DNA from: JBNJEA01 sp051745395
GTDB lineage: Bacteria; Desulfobacterota; Desulfobacteria; Desulfobacterales; Desulfosalsimonadaceae
Direction: 5' to 3'
DNA: 15,744 bases
NCBI GenBank assembly: GCA_051745395.1
Contig: JBNJEA010000070.1
Span: 1-15,744 of the forward strand
Shown: positions 6,019 through 14,800 of the stretch, one piece after another
Position numbering within the stretch: the first letter of the stretch is position 1
Layout: each line of letters begins with the position of its first letter
The notes under the pieces: generated by a model
Seen by the model: only the letters and a program-made list of their open reading frames with translations
What the model was told of the DNA's origin: nothing
The model's database searches: none
Translations under genes and position numbers: made by a program

Positions 6019-9000
6019 TTATTCCGGTGATTGCCCGGCTGCCTCCGCTTGGCCGACCCGGCTGCCGCAGAACGGGCAGAAACAGAAATCATCACTGGCC
6101 AGCGGCTCACTGCAGGCCGGACAGAAATCCGGTGCCGGCGCCAGTTCCACGATAAGTTCGCCTTCCTTGACCGGCAGCATTCGTTTGTCTTCGGTGTAGT
6201 TGGCGGTTTTGAGCACCCGTTTGACCACCCCGTCTATAGGGGACTGCACGGCCTTTTCTTGCTTCATGATGGAGATGTTAAACAGCTCCTCTCCTTTTTT
6301 GACAAACGCGCCCGGGCTTGCATAGACCACCCAGAGATCGCCGTTGCTCGGCGCGGCCACCTGGTAGTCGTTTTTCGGATCGGCCATCTCAATGGCCGCC
6401 GCCGCCTTGCCCCGGGGTTGCCGGACGGGGACTTCATAGGTGATAATTTCGGAGTCCAGCAGGTAGCGCACGATGCTGACCCCGCTGGGCCGCGGTTTGG
6501 AGATATCGAAAATCATCATCTTGTGCGGCTTTCCCTGGCTGTCGACAAATTCCATGTCTTGCTGCGGGGCAAGCCCTTCAAACCAGACGTCGAGGGGCAG
6601 CCGGTTGGGATCGCCGTAGGTCTGCTGAAACTCAAAGGTTTTCAGGGCATCGCCTGGGTGGTTGAGGTACAAAACGAGTTCTTCCTCGGTGGGCTGGCGC
6701 TTGATGTGGGCCTGCAGCCGCGTTCTTTCAGCTTCGATGTCCACCGGTTCGAGCGTGTCGAGCGGGGAGGCTTCGGTGCGCTGCTTGAGTGCGCTTTTGT
6801 ATTCCGTGCCAAAGGCGCTTTGATACACCCAGTCGGCCGGAAAGCCCAGTGGCAGCCGGCCGTATTTGCCCAGCAGCAGGTCGCGGAAGGCATCGTTTGC
6901 GTCCCGGTAGAGCTTGAGCCGTTCTGTCTTGACCTCTTCGGGCAGCTCGGATTCCGGTGTTTCGGTGACGGCCTCGAGCACGTCGAGCAGGTGGCGGACA
7001 TAGGGTTCGCCTCCGCGCTTGTAGGCGCCGGTGACCGCCAGAAACGCCGTGTTCCAGGTGATCTGGGAGCCGGGGGTTACGTCATGGTAGCGCACAATCT
7101 TGCGGGTTCCGGCAAGAAACCGCAGCATGTGGGGCAGCAGCCGGATATAGCCCTGCTTCATGGCCCCTTCCTGGGATGACGAGGTCGCGCCGCCGGGCAT
7201 GCCGTGTTCGACCACGTCGTAGTCGATGCCCTTGAAATACGGGCTGCAGTACTTGTCGTAGTAGGGCATGATCTGTTTGAGCAAAAACCCGCTCTTGCGA
7301 ATCATGTCCTTGTCCAAAAGCGATTGCAGCCCGAGTTCATCTTCAATGTAGGCGGCCGTCGACAGCACCTCGCCCTGCCCGTACCACCGCACGGATGCGC
7401 CGATGGCCGTATCCACGATATGGGTGCCGGCCTCGGCCGCCGCCCCCACAGCCGGCACGAACAGCCCGTCGGTGTAATGGCGGTGGTAATGCAGCACCAG
7501 TTCCGGATATTTTTTTCTGAGGGCTTCTACCAGTTTCCGGATAAAACGCGGCGGGCAGACCCCGGCCATGTCCTTTAAGCCGAGGATGATCATCCGGGCG
7601 GCCTGATCTTTTCCCACCCCGGCCACCGAGGCCGTCATGCGGATGATTTCATCGGTGAGGGCCATGTAGTGCGCCACGTCAAATCCCCGGGCATAGGAAA
7701 GCGACAGGGCCGGCTCGAAAATGTTTCCCGGCGAATCCAGGACAATTTCGGCAAAGGGCTGCATGTTTTCGGTATGATTTAAAAAGTCAAAACACCGGAT
7801 CACATCATAGTGGGCGCAGATCATCTCGCCGGTTTTGCGCATTAGCGACCGGGGTTGCGGCTTGTAGCCGAGCACGTTGGTGGACCGGATTAAAATCTGT
7901 TTTAAGGTGTTGGGGGCAAACCGGTTCCACTCCTCGGCCTCGGTAAACGGATAGGTCATGTTGGCCAGCATGGCCACGTGGAAATGAGCACCGCCGCCGT
8001 TTTCAATGGAGAAAAACCGGGAGCGGTCCAGGTAGGGGCCGATGGCCCGGTCCTCGGCAAGCCGGAAGCGGTTGCCGCTGTTGGATTGGGTGATATCCCG
8101 GGTGGTGGTGTCGGTGTAATGCACGTGGCCTTCATCGCGGGTTTTTCTAACAAAATCGAGTACCGCGTCCCGGTCGCCGCGGGGGTATATCTTTGAATCG
8201 TCTTCGGCTTCGAGATCCGGGTAAACGATTTCAATTCGGCCGAGGGCCTTATCCGCCCGGCCCCGGTATTCGCCCAGTTCCAGAAAGGGGTTGTGGCCGC
8301 GGGCCGATATCTCGGCCACAAGGTGAGACAGGCGCAGGGCTTCGGGTTCGATATCCGAGTAATACATCAATTCGGGGTGGCTTTCGATAAATCGTGTATC
8401 GTAATCGCCGGCAACGAATTGCCGGTGGTTGACGATTTGCCGGTGAAACGGAATGGTGGTTTTCACCCCGCTGATCATGTATTCGCGCAGGGCCCGCTGC
8501 ATCAGTTTGACGGTCTTGGTCCAGGAGTTGCCGTAGGTGATCAAAAGCGAGGCTGCCGAATCATAATTGGACGGAAACTCGTAGCCTTCCGTGACACAGG
8601 AATCCAGGCGCACGCCCTGCCCGCCCGCCGAGACGTAGCGGGTAATGAGCCCCGAGTTGGGTTCGAAATTTTTCTGGGGGTTTTCGCAGTTGATCCGGGC
8701 CTGCATGGCATGGAGAAACGGTACGGTCTTTTCATCGGAAAACCGCAGGCGGGCCCCGAACGCCAGGGCGATCTGTTCTTCGACTAAGTCGATGCCGTAG
8801 CGGCACTCGGTAATGCCGTGTTCCACCTGCAGGCGGGTATTGACCTCAATCAGATAGGCGTTGGCCTCGGAATCCACCAGAAACTCGACGGTTGCCAGGC
8901 TGTGATAGCCCACGGCGCGGACTAACTGGCGGGAATAGGCCTTGAGCTGTTCGCGCAGGGCTTCGGTCATCTTCGGCCAGGGCGACGGCGTGATTTCGAT

Positions 9001-9759
9001 CAGTTTCTGGTGGTTTCGCTGCACCGTGCAGTCGCGTTCGTCAAAGGCAAACACGTTGCCGTATTGATCGGCAATGACCTGGATTTCAATGTGGCGCACG
9101 GACGGCAGGTATTTTTCCACAAAGATCCGGGGGTTGCCGAAGGAGGCTTCGGCCATGACCGAGGCTTTGTTAAAGGCCGATTCGAGGTCATCTTCGCCGT
9201 AGACCTCATAGATGCCCCGGCCCCCGCCGCCGCCTTCGGCCTTGAGCATGATCGGAAAACCGATTTCCTTGGCGATCCGGCGCGCTTCCGGGATGGTAAC
9301 GGCCGCATCGGAGCCGGGCACCACCGGCACACCGAGATCCCGGGCCAGCCGACGGACCGATACCTTGTTGCCAAGTATTTTCATGGCTTCGGCCGGCGGC
9401 CCGATAAAGACAATGCCGGCTTCATCGCACTTCAAGGGAAAGCTGTCATCTTCGGCGCCAAAACCCCAGCCGGGATGGATGCCGATAATCCCGCGGTTTT
9501 TGGCCTTCCGGATAATGCGGTCCAAATCAAGGTAGGCGTTGGGATCGTCGCCGAGCAGCAAAAGTTCATGGGCCCCCAGCGTGGACGGCGAGGTTTTGTC
9601 CACGTCCGTGGCCGTCATGATGGCGACGGCTTCGAGTTGTTCGGATATGGACCGGCTGATCCGCCGGGCCGGAATTCCCCGGTTGGCGATTAAAACCGGT
9701 TTCCCCTCGATTTCCGATTGGACCTGTTCAAACGATTTTTCTTCGGTGTTAGATGTCAT
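6019..9759 (-). CDS. Pyruvate carboxylase-like single-chain biotin carboxylase/carboxyltransferase/BCCP with C-terminal zinc ribbon
   Basis: This is a 1246-residue biotin-dependent carboxylase. Domain order: biotin carboxylase (about 20-460) with IHPGWGFGAED, the ATP-binding glycine loop KAEGGGGGRGI (173-183), and EVNTRLQVEHGITE (305-318); a carboxyltransferase TIM barrel (about 545-900) with DTTTRDITQS (550-559), IRSTNVLGY (624-632), LKDMAG (728-733; the Lys carbamylated in pyruvate carboxylases), HYHRHYTDG (757-765) and HGMPGG; a linker domain; and a biotin carrier domain (about 1132-1207) whose biotin Lys is K1166 in IMKQE. A tail (1213-1231) has CPAC...CPFC, a zinc-ribbon pattern not usual in pyruvate carboxylase. 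The likely reaction is ATP plus bicarbonate plus pyruvate to oxaloacetate. Asp555, Gln558 and Arg625 appear to match the pyruvate-site residues, but several motifs are divergent, so another 2-oxoacid is possible. It lies downstream of the biotin ligase gene, behind that gene's terminator. Confidence 0.88.
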   Translation of the reverse strand: MTSNTEEKSFEQVQSEIEGKPVLIANRGIPARRISRSISEQLEAVAIMTATDVDKTSPSTLGAHELLLLGDDPNAYLDLDRIIRKAKNRGIIGIHPGWGFGAEDDSFPLKCDEAGIVFIGPPAEAMKILGNKVSVRRLARDLGVPVVPGSDAAVTIPEARRIAKEIGFPIMLKAEGGGGGRGIYEVYGEDDLESAFNKASVMAEASFGNPRIFVEKYLPSVRHIEIQVIADQYGNVFAFDERDCTVQRNHQKLIEITPSPWPKMTEALREQLKAYSRQLVRAVGYHSLATVEFLVDSEANAYLIEVNTRLQVEHGITECRYGIDLVEEQIALAFGARLRFSDEKTVPFLHAMQARINCENPQKNFEPNSGLITRYVSAGGQGVRLDSCVTEGYEFPSNYDSAASLLITYGNSWTKTVKLMQRALREYMISGVKTTIPFHRQIVNHRQFVAGDYDTRFIESHPELMYYSDIEPEALRLSHLVAEISARGHNPFLELGEYRGRADKALGRIEIVYPDLEAEDDSKIYPRGDRDAVLDFVRKTRDEGHVHYTDTTTRDITQSNSGNRFRLAEDRAIGPYLDRSRFFSIENGGGAHFHVAMLANMTYPFTEAEEWNRFAPNTLKQILIRSTNVLGYKPQPRSLMRKTGEMICAHYDVIRCFDFLNHTENMQPFAEIVLDSPGNIFEPALSLSYARGFDVAHYMALTDEIIRMTASVAGVGKDQAARMIILGLKDMAGVCPPRFIRKLVEALRKKYPELVLHYHRHYTDGLFVPAVGAAAEAGTHIVDTAIGASVRWYGQGEVLSTAAYIEDELGLQSLLDKDMIRKSGFLLKQIMPYYDKYCSPYFKGIDYDVVEHGMPGGATSSSQEGAMKQGYIRLLPHMLRFLAGTRKIVRYHDVTPGSQITWNTAFLAVTGAYKRGGEPYVRHLLDVLEAVTETPESELPEEVKTERLKLYRDANDAFRDLLLGKYGRLPLGFPADWVYQSAFGTEYKSALKQRTEASPLDTLEPVDIEAERTRLQAHIKRQPTEEELVLYLNHPGDALKTFEFQQTYGDPNRLPLDVWFEGLAPQQDMEFVDSQGKPHKMMIFDISKPRPSGVSIVRYLLDSEIITYEVPVRQPRGKAAAAIEMADPKNDYQVAAPSNGDLWVVYASPGAFVKKGEELFNISIMKQEKAVQSPIDGVVKRVLKTANYTEDKRMLPVKEGELIVELAPAPDFCPACSEPLASDDFCFCPFCGSRVGQAEAAGQSPE

Positions 9760-9823
9760 TTTCTTTCAACCATTATTTAAATATTTAGAATTTAAAATTT
9801 TGTTTTTTCAGGAAATATATGTA

Positions 9824-9860
9824 TAAAAAACATGGACAAACAGCCGCCGGCCGTTTGTCC
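9824..9860 (-). terminator. Intrinsic terminator of the biotin ligase gene
   Basis: Three bases after the birA stop codon, the minus strand has a hairpin with perfect 8-base arms GGACAAAC (9853-9860) and GTTTGTCC (9834-9841). The GC-rich loop can extend the stem by a further GCC/GGC pairing. A run of six T follows at 9825-9830 after the bases AT. This is the classic Rho-independent layout. It should separate birA transcription from the downstream carboxylase gene, whose own leader would be the AT-rich stretch 9760-9823. Confidence 0.8.
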
Positions 9861-9862
9861 CG

Positions 9863-10777
9863 TCAGGCGCTTTCGGGCAGCAGGCTGCCGTTGTAGATCG
9901 TATCTGTTCGCGATCCGCACCGGATTCGCAGTCCCCCATCTTCTGCCAGCCCCAGGACGGTGGCGGAAAAAGGGGATTTTGCCCCCACCCGGACCAGCAC
10001 TTGGCGTCCGGTCCAGGCCATTTTTCGTTCAAGCTGGGACACGAACACCGCCGGCGTCATGTGGCCGACAATGTCTTGGTATCGTTGACCGCCGCTTTCG
10101 ATTAGCTGCCGCCAGAATTCCAGCGGGGTGATACCGGCCGTCAGGTGCGCCATGCAGGTTGCCGGCAGGGTGAAATCATCGCCGATCCGGTCGTTTTCGG
10201 GTTTGCTGGCCAGGTTTAAGCCGATGCCGGCGATGGATTTTCCGCCCCGGTCTTCCACGAGGATGCCGCAGATTTTGCGATTGTCTACAATCAGATCATT
10301 GGGCCACTTGATCCGGGCGTGTACTCCCAGTTTTTCCAGTACAGTGGCTACAATATCGCCGGCCATCAAGGAGGCCAGGCGTCGCCAAGCGGAATCCGGG
10401 CCCGTTGGCTCCGGCCAGAACCAGGAGCCGTACACGTTTCCCGGCGGCGATACCCAGCTACGACCCCTTTGTCCGCGACCGGTCCACTGGGAGACCGCCA
10501 GCAGGGAATCCCCGGGGGCCATCAGTCGAGAATCAATAAAAAGCCGGGCGGCGTCCATGGTGGAAGTCACGCTCCCGCATACATAAATGGCGGCAGGTCC
10601 CGCGTAGCTTTGCGACTGCCAGAGCGGTCCCGGCGTTTTTCCGGTCTGCTGCAACCAAGGGGCGTAGCGCAAGACATCCGCCTGCCAGACCGGATGGGCG
10701 GCTGCCAGGTCATCAGGATTGATTGCGGCAAACCGGTCCGGGCTGTCAAAGTCAACGAGATAAAGGCCGGACGCCAC
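9863..10777 (-). CDS. birA: Biotin--[acetyl-CoA-carboxylase/pyruvate carboxylase] ligase (BirA-type, no DNA-binding domain)
   Basis: This ligase activates biotin with ATP to biotinyl-5'-AMP and attaches it to the acceptor lysine of biotin carrier domains. With the GTG start at 10777 it has 304 residues. Catalytic-domain hallmarks are VTSTMDAAR (about 70-78), the biotinyl-AMP loop QWTGRGQRGRSW (97-108), NVYGSWFWP, KWPNDL (157-162), CGILVE and AGIGLNL (183-189), plus a C-terminal SH3-like domain ending in YNGSLLPES. The first 60 or so residues do not look like the winged-helix repressor domain of E. coli BirA, and I do not recognise them. GTG 10777 is preferred because AGGAGG (10783-10788) lies 5 bases upstream; an ATG at 10792 would add five residues with poorer spacing. 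A promoter and a terminator flank the gene. The carboxylase encoded just downstream is the obvious substrate. Confidence 0.93.
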   Translation of the reverse strand: MASGLYLVDFDSPDRFAAINPDDLAAAHPVWQADVLRYAPWLQQTGKTPGPLWQSQSYAGPAAIYVCGSVTSTMDAARLFIDSRLMAPGDSLLAVSQWTGRGQRGRSWVSPPGNVYGSWFWPEPTGPDSAWRRLASLMAGDIVATVLEKLGVHARIKWPNDLIVDNRKICGILVEDRGGKSIAGIGLNLASKPENDRIGDDFTLPATCMAHLTAGITPLEFWRQLIESGGQRYQDIVGHMTPAVFVSQLERKMAWTGRQVLVRVGAKSPFSATVLGLAEDGGLRIRCGSRTDTIYNGSLLPESA

Positions 10778-10857
10778 ACCCGCCTCCTGCATGGATACAT
10801 TTTACCTGATTTCGGATTCGATTACAGACCAAGCGATTGAACGCACAAACTTCACCT

Positions 10858-10885
10858 TCTATAAATTCGAGGCAAATTCTGTCAA
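10858..10885 (-). promoter_or_regulatory. Sigma70-type promoter upstream of birA
   Basis: On the minus strand a perfect TTGACA (10880-10885) is followed after 16 bases by TATAGA (10858-10863). Transcription would start about 75 bases before the GTG start of the biotin ligase gene. No operator resembling a BirA site was noticed, which agrees with the ligase lacking a DNA-binding domain. Confidence 0.55.
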
Positions 10886-10978
10886 GTAAAATATGTACGG
10901 CTTTGTATGTGCCAAAACCCGATGCGTCAAGATAAGGCCTTGATTGTTCGACGATAAAATTGCTATGAAAAGTTATGA

Positions 10979-11083
10979 ACCCATTATGCGGTGGGATACA
11001 ACAGTATCGACATCGCCCGGGCGACGGACCGGCAGATCATGGTGACCCATACGCCGGATGTTTTGACCAATGCCACGAGGGAT
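10979..11083 (+). pseudogene. Relic of a D-2-hydroxyacid dehydrogenase (glyoxylate reductase type)
   Basis: Read on the plus strand from 10979, about 34 codons translate to THYAVGYNSIDIARATDR, then QIMVTHTPDVLTNATRD. This matches the segment of glyoxylate/hydroxypyruvate reductases that reads NYAVGYNNID...ATxRGIxVTNTPGVLTxATAD, roughly residues 70-105 of an enzyme of about 320. There is a stop (TGA, 10976-10978) directly upstream in frame, and downstream the sequence passes straight into the ribosome-binding site and start of the nitroreductase gene. Short pieces in other frames upstream (DKALIV near 10931, LFDDKIA near 10943) resemble the preceding part of the same family, which suggests deletions and frameshifts. 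It cannot encode a working enzyme. It fills most of the 300-base gap between birA and the next gene, together with the birA promoter. Confidence 0.7.
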
Positions 11084-11096
11084 AAGGAAGGTGATG

Positions 11097-11795
11097 ATGA
11101 AAAAATGGATGGGTATCGTCGTTTCGTTGACCCTTGTTTTCGCGGTATTTTGGATACCGCAAAGGGGAATGGCCATGGAAAAGCAAAATTCGTCCGACAG
11201 GCTGGCCTTGCCGGAGCCGGTATACGACAGCGGGGTTTCCGTTGAAAAGGCCCTGAAAAATCGGCGGTCCGTCCGGTCTTATGCCGACAGGCCGCTGACC
11301 CGCCAGGATATTTCGCAACTGCTGTGGTCCGCCCAGGGCATTACCAGCCCGCAGGGGTATCGAACGGCCCCGTCTGCCGGTGCGCTCTATCCCCTCGAAA
11401 TTTACCTGGGTGCCGGAAACGTAGAAGACCTTGCAGACGGTCTTTATCACTACCGTTCCGATGCCCATGACATGGTCGCAGTGGAAAAAGGCGACCCCCG
11501 GCAGGCCCTCTGGCAGTCGGCCATGAAGCAATCGGCCGTCAAAGACGCCCCGGCGGTGATTGTAATTACCGGGGTATTTTCCCGTACCATGGGAAAATAC
11601 GACAAACGGGGAATGCAATACGTTTTGATTGAAGCCGGCCATGCCGCGCAAAATATCTGCCTGCAGGCGGTGGCCATGGACCTGGGCAGCGTGCCGATCG
11701 GGGCTTTTAATGATAAAACCCTGCGCAAGGTTTTACATGTCGATCAAACGGTTTATCCGATCTATGTCGTGCCCGTGGGCTATCCGGCCGAATAA
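11097..11795 (+). CDS. Exported SagB/ThcOx-type nitroreductase-family flavoprotein
   Basis: This encodes a 232-residue nitroreductase-fold protein. The core has KNRRSVRSYADRPLT (54-68; Arg residues expected to hold the FMN phosphate), LLWSAQGIT (75-83), RTAPSAGALYPLEIY (89-103), EAGHAAQNICLQAVAMDLGSV (179-199) and a C-terminal PIYVVPVGYP (221-230), which fit the SagB/ThcOx-like branch. FMN-dependent oxidoreduction is expected; the substrate is unknown. The N-terminus MKKW plus a hydrophobic stretch to about residue 20 and RGMA before residue 27 is a Sec-type signal peptide (no twin-arginine motif), so the protein is probably periplasmic or lipid-free exported. ATG 11097 is chosen because GGAAGG lies 5 bases upstream and it gives a compact signal peptide; in-frame starts at 11070, 11091 and 11094 are alternatives. 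It stands alone, in front of the convergent activase gene (54-base gap with no clear hairpin). Confidence 0.87.
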   Translation: MKKWMGIVVSLTLVFAVFWIPQRGMAMEKQNSSDRLALPEPVYDSGVSVEKALKNRRSVRSYADRPLTRQDISQLLWSAQGITSPQGYRTAPSAGALYPLEIYLGAGNVEDLADGLYHYRSDAHDMVAVEKGDPRQALWQSAMKQSAVKDAPAVIVITGVFSRTMGKYDKRGMQYVLIEAGHAAQNICLQAVAMDLGSVPIGAFNDKTLRKVLHVDQTVYPIYVVPVGYPAE

Positions 11796-11849
11796 TCCGT
11801 CCACTGCACTCCACGCCCGGATCCGCAGAATCCACTCGCCCCGACTGCT

Positions 11850-14800
11850 TCAATGGCTTGCCTCGATCATCCGTTCATGAAGCCGCTGGGCCCGCAGGCA
11901 GAAGGCTTCGAGCTTGGCCTCGATCAGTTGGGGAAACGGTGAGCCATCGCTTTCTATGGCCAGAAACGGCAGGGACTCAAAGTCTTTGAGCACCGTTTCC
12001 AGGTGGTTGTTGCCCGAAGATGCGCGCAGTTTGTCCGCCCGGGTCATGACTTCCGAGAGGATCGATTCGGACATCCGATTGGGCATGCAGCCGAACGGCC
12101 CGATGGCGATGACGCCGGATACTTCGGAAGCCACTTCCGTGATGGCGCTGCCCACGGTGAGGATGGCTTCCCCGCCCAACCGGGGGGAGATATAGGGGCT
12201 GGCATTGTCGATGACCGTTTCGATATCGGGCGGCGGGCCGTGGACGAGGCCCGATTTGGCCAAAGCGCCGGTCAGGCGTTTTTCGTAACGGTTCATCAGC
12301 ATTTGCCGGAGGTAAAACTTGAGTTTTTCCGACCAGGGGGTTTGCTGCCAGTCCGAATCGTATCGGAACACGTAATCCGAATACCGGATCCACTCCGAGA
12401 CCGGCGAGCACATCACGGCAAATCCCTTTTCGGCCAGCCGTTCGGTCAAATGCTGCCGGGAAAGCCCGTCGCGGCGAACAAAAATTTCACCGGTCACCAG
12501 CACGGTGGGCACTTCCCGGACGGGCCGCTTCATGGCAATCCGGCCCAGCCGGTCCGCGGCTTGTTCGAGCCGGCCGCGGATGCTTTTGAAATTGCCCTGC
12601 TCCATTTCCTCGACAATCCGGCGCCAGTGGGCATTGAAAATCGCCATGGCCTGATGGGGGTCTGCGGCGTTGGCCAAAATCATCGAGCGGATGTCTTCCA
12701 TGAGATCGGAGATGATCAAGGCCCACCAGGCCTTGTAATAATTCAGGTTCGCTTCGATGCCGAAGTAGGTGTTGTCCGAGGTCAGGGAAAAAATGGCCAC
12801 ATCCGGCAATTGCAGCCGGCGGATCAAGTCCTCCATGAATATCGAGTACTGGCCGAAACGGCAGGGCCCGGAGGCCGAGGCCATGAAATAGACCAGCACC
12901 TCGTCTTCGCGTTTCTGGTGATATGCATAATTTAACAGGGTGCCGGTGGTCAGAATCAACGGCAGGCATTCCTTGCACGTGGTATGGGCCCGGCCGAGTT
13001 TCAAGACATTTTCGTCAGCCGGCGGATGATGGGCGACGTGAAAACCGGCCTCACGGAACACGGCCGCGAGCAGTTCCGTGCCCAGCCGGCCCATGGAGGG
13101 GATCAGAAAGGTGACCCGCGGATCGGTCAGCGGAAGGGTTTTGCCCTTTGATGTCACCACCTTGGGTATGCCGTTTTCGGTGTAGGTTTTTGCCGGCTGA
13201 AAAAAACGGCCGCCGGTATCGGGATTCTGACGTTTCAACAATTGCCGGTATTCGGATACAATATCCAAAAAGGCTTCAATGCGGGTTTCGATGCCCGCGT
13301 CTGCCGTGTGACTGTCGAGTTCCAGGGTCAGCGATGGCTTTTGGCCCATGATGTCTCTGAAGTAGCTCACGAGAAACGAATCCGGCCCGCAGGAAAAATT
13401 GGTGATAAAGGTCCCGAACAACTGAGGATGCCGCTTTATATAGCGGGCGGCCTTTAAAATCAGCTGCCCCATGCCCCAGTACATATGCCGTTTGGCCGCC
13501 TCGTCGGCTATGGGCAGGCAATCGAGGGGAATCACCCGGATGCCCCGGGAGGCCAGTTTGTGGGGAATACCCATGTGGGCTTCTTCAACAAATGCGTTGT
13601 AGGGGCGGCCGAATATGACCACCGCGATCTGGTCCGGATCGGCGGCGACTTCGGCGAGTACACGGTCGCCGAGCTTTTGCATGGCGTCAAAGCAGGCGTT
13701 TTGCCGGTTAACGGCCCTGTCAAAGGCCAGTCCGGCCCTTTCCCGGGATACGCCCATCTGGCGGGCCGTCTCCAGCAAAGGCTCCCGGGCATCGGCCATG
13801 GAGCCGGACATGTCGATAAAGGGGGTCAGAAAGGTCGTGCCTTTTTGTTGCAATCGGGAAACCGCCTGTCGAAACGTAGTGGTCAGGTAATAGGTCTCGC
13901 CCTGTACAAACGGGCACAACTGGGAGCCTTCCGAACCGTTGTTGACCGGGATGGCCTTGATATGCGGCATGAAAATAAAATCAGCGGGCGTTGTTTCTTG
14001 TAAAAGAAAGTAAAAGTAGCCGTGGGCCAGTTCCGCCGGATGACAGAAGGCGGCGTTTCGCTGGTCGATGCCTTGCCGGCAGGCGCGCTGCGGCAGCACG
14101 GGTTCAAAACCCATCTGGGAAAAAAACGTGGCGTAGAACGGAAAATACGTGTTGACCAGAAAGGTTTTGTTCAATGCAACCCGGCCCCGCCTGGCGGAAA
14201 GATCAACCGGTTCGGGGGCATGGGCGTCAAATATCAGGCGCTGCCTTGCGGCCACGAGGTCGAGCTTTTCAATATCGAATTTCAGGCTGTACCGCAGGTT
14301 GTAGTACCGGTTGCACGCCCCGCCGAATGGGTAGTTGCGCCCCTCGATTTCAATGACGGCGATTTCGCAGCCCCGGTCGCATTTTTCACGCCCCCCGTTG
14401 CATGTAAAGGTGTTTTTGTAGATCACTTCCCGGCCGACCAGGGCGGCCAGGTCAAAGGACTGCGGCTGCATCAGGCCGAGTTCCAGCCGTTTTTTGATTT
14501 CCAGGGCCACCCCGTATGCCCCCATCAGGCCGGGCTCCGGGGGGACGATGATCGGCTTTCCGGAAAGCGAGGCCATGGCCAGGGGGACGGCATGGTTATA
14601 GCAAACCCCGCCCTGCATGAACACCTTTTCGCCCACCGGCCGGTTGCCCTTGACCCGGTTGATGTAATTCATGCAAATGGAATACACCAGTCCGGCCACG
14701 ATGTTGTCGTGCTCGACGCCTTCGTGGATGGCGGTTTTGATGTCCGATGCGATAAAAGCCGCACACTGGTCGTTGAAATTCGGCGGGGCGTCGCCTTTCA

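Noticed and set aside
6031..7179. A 382-codon open frame on the plus strand inside the carboxylase gene.
   Set aside because: It is antisense to well-conserved carboxylase coding sequence, has no recognisable motifs, and long antisense frames are expected in GC-rich genes.
9760..9823. A promoter for the carboxylase gene in the AT-rich leader.
   Set aside because: Several TA-rich -10-like words occur but none has a convincing -35 at the right distance, so no site is called although a promoter is expected behind the birA terminator.
10778..10792. The ATG at 10792 as the biotin ligase start.
   Set aside because: The strong AGGAGG would then lie inside the coding region; the GTG at 10777 has better spacing. 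The difference is only five residues and cannot be settled by eye.
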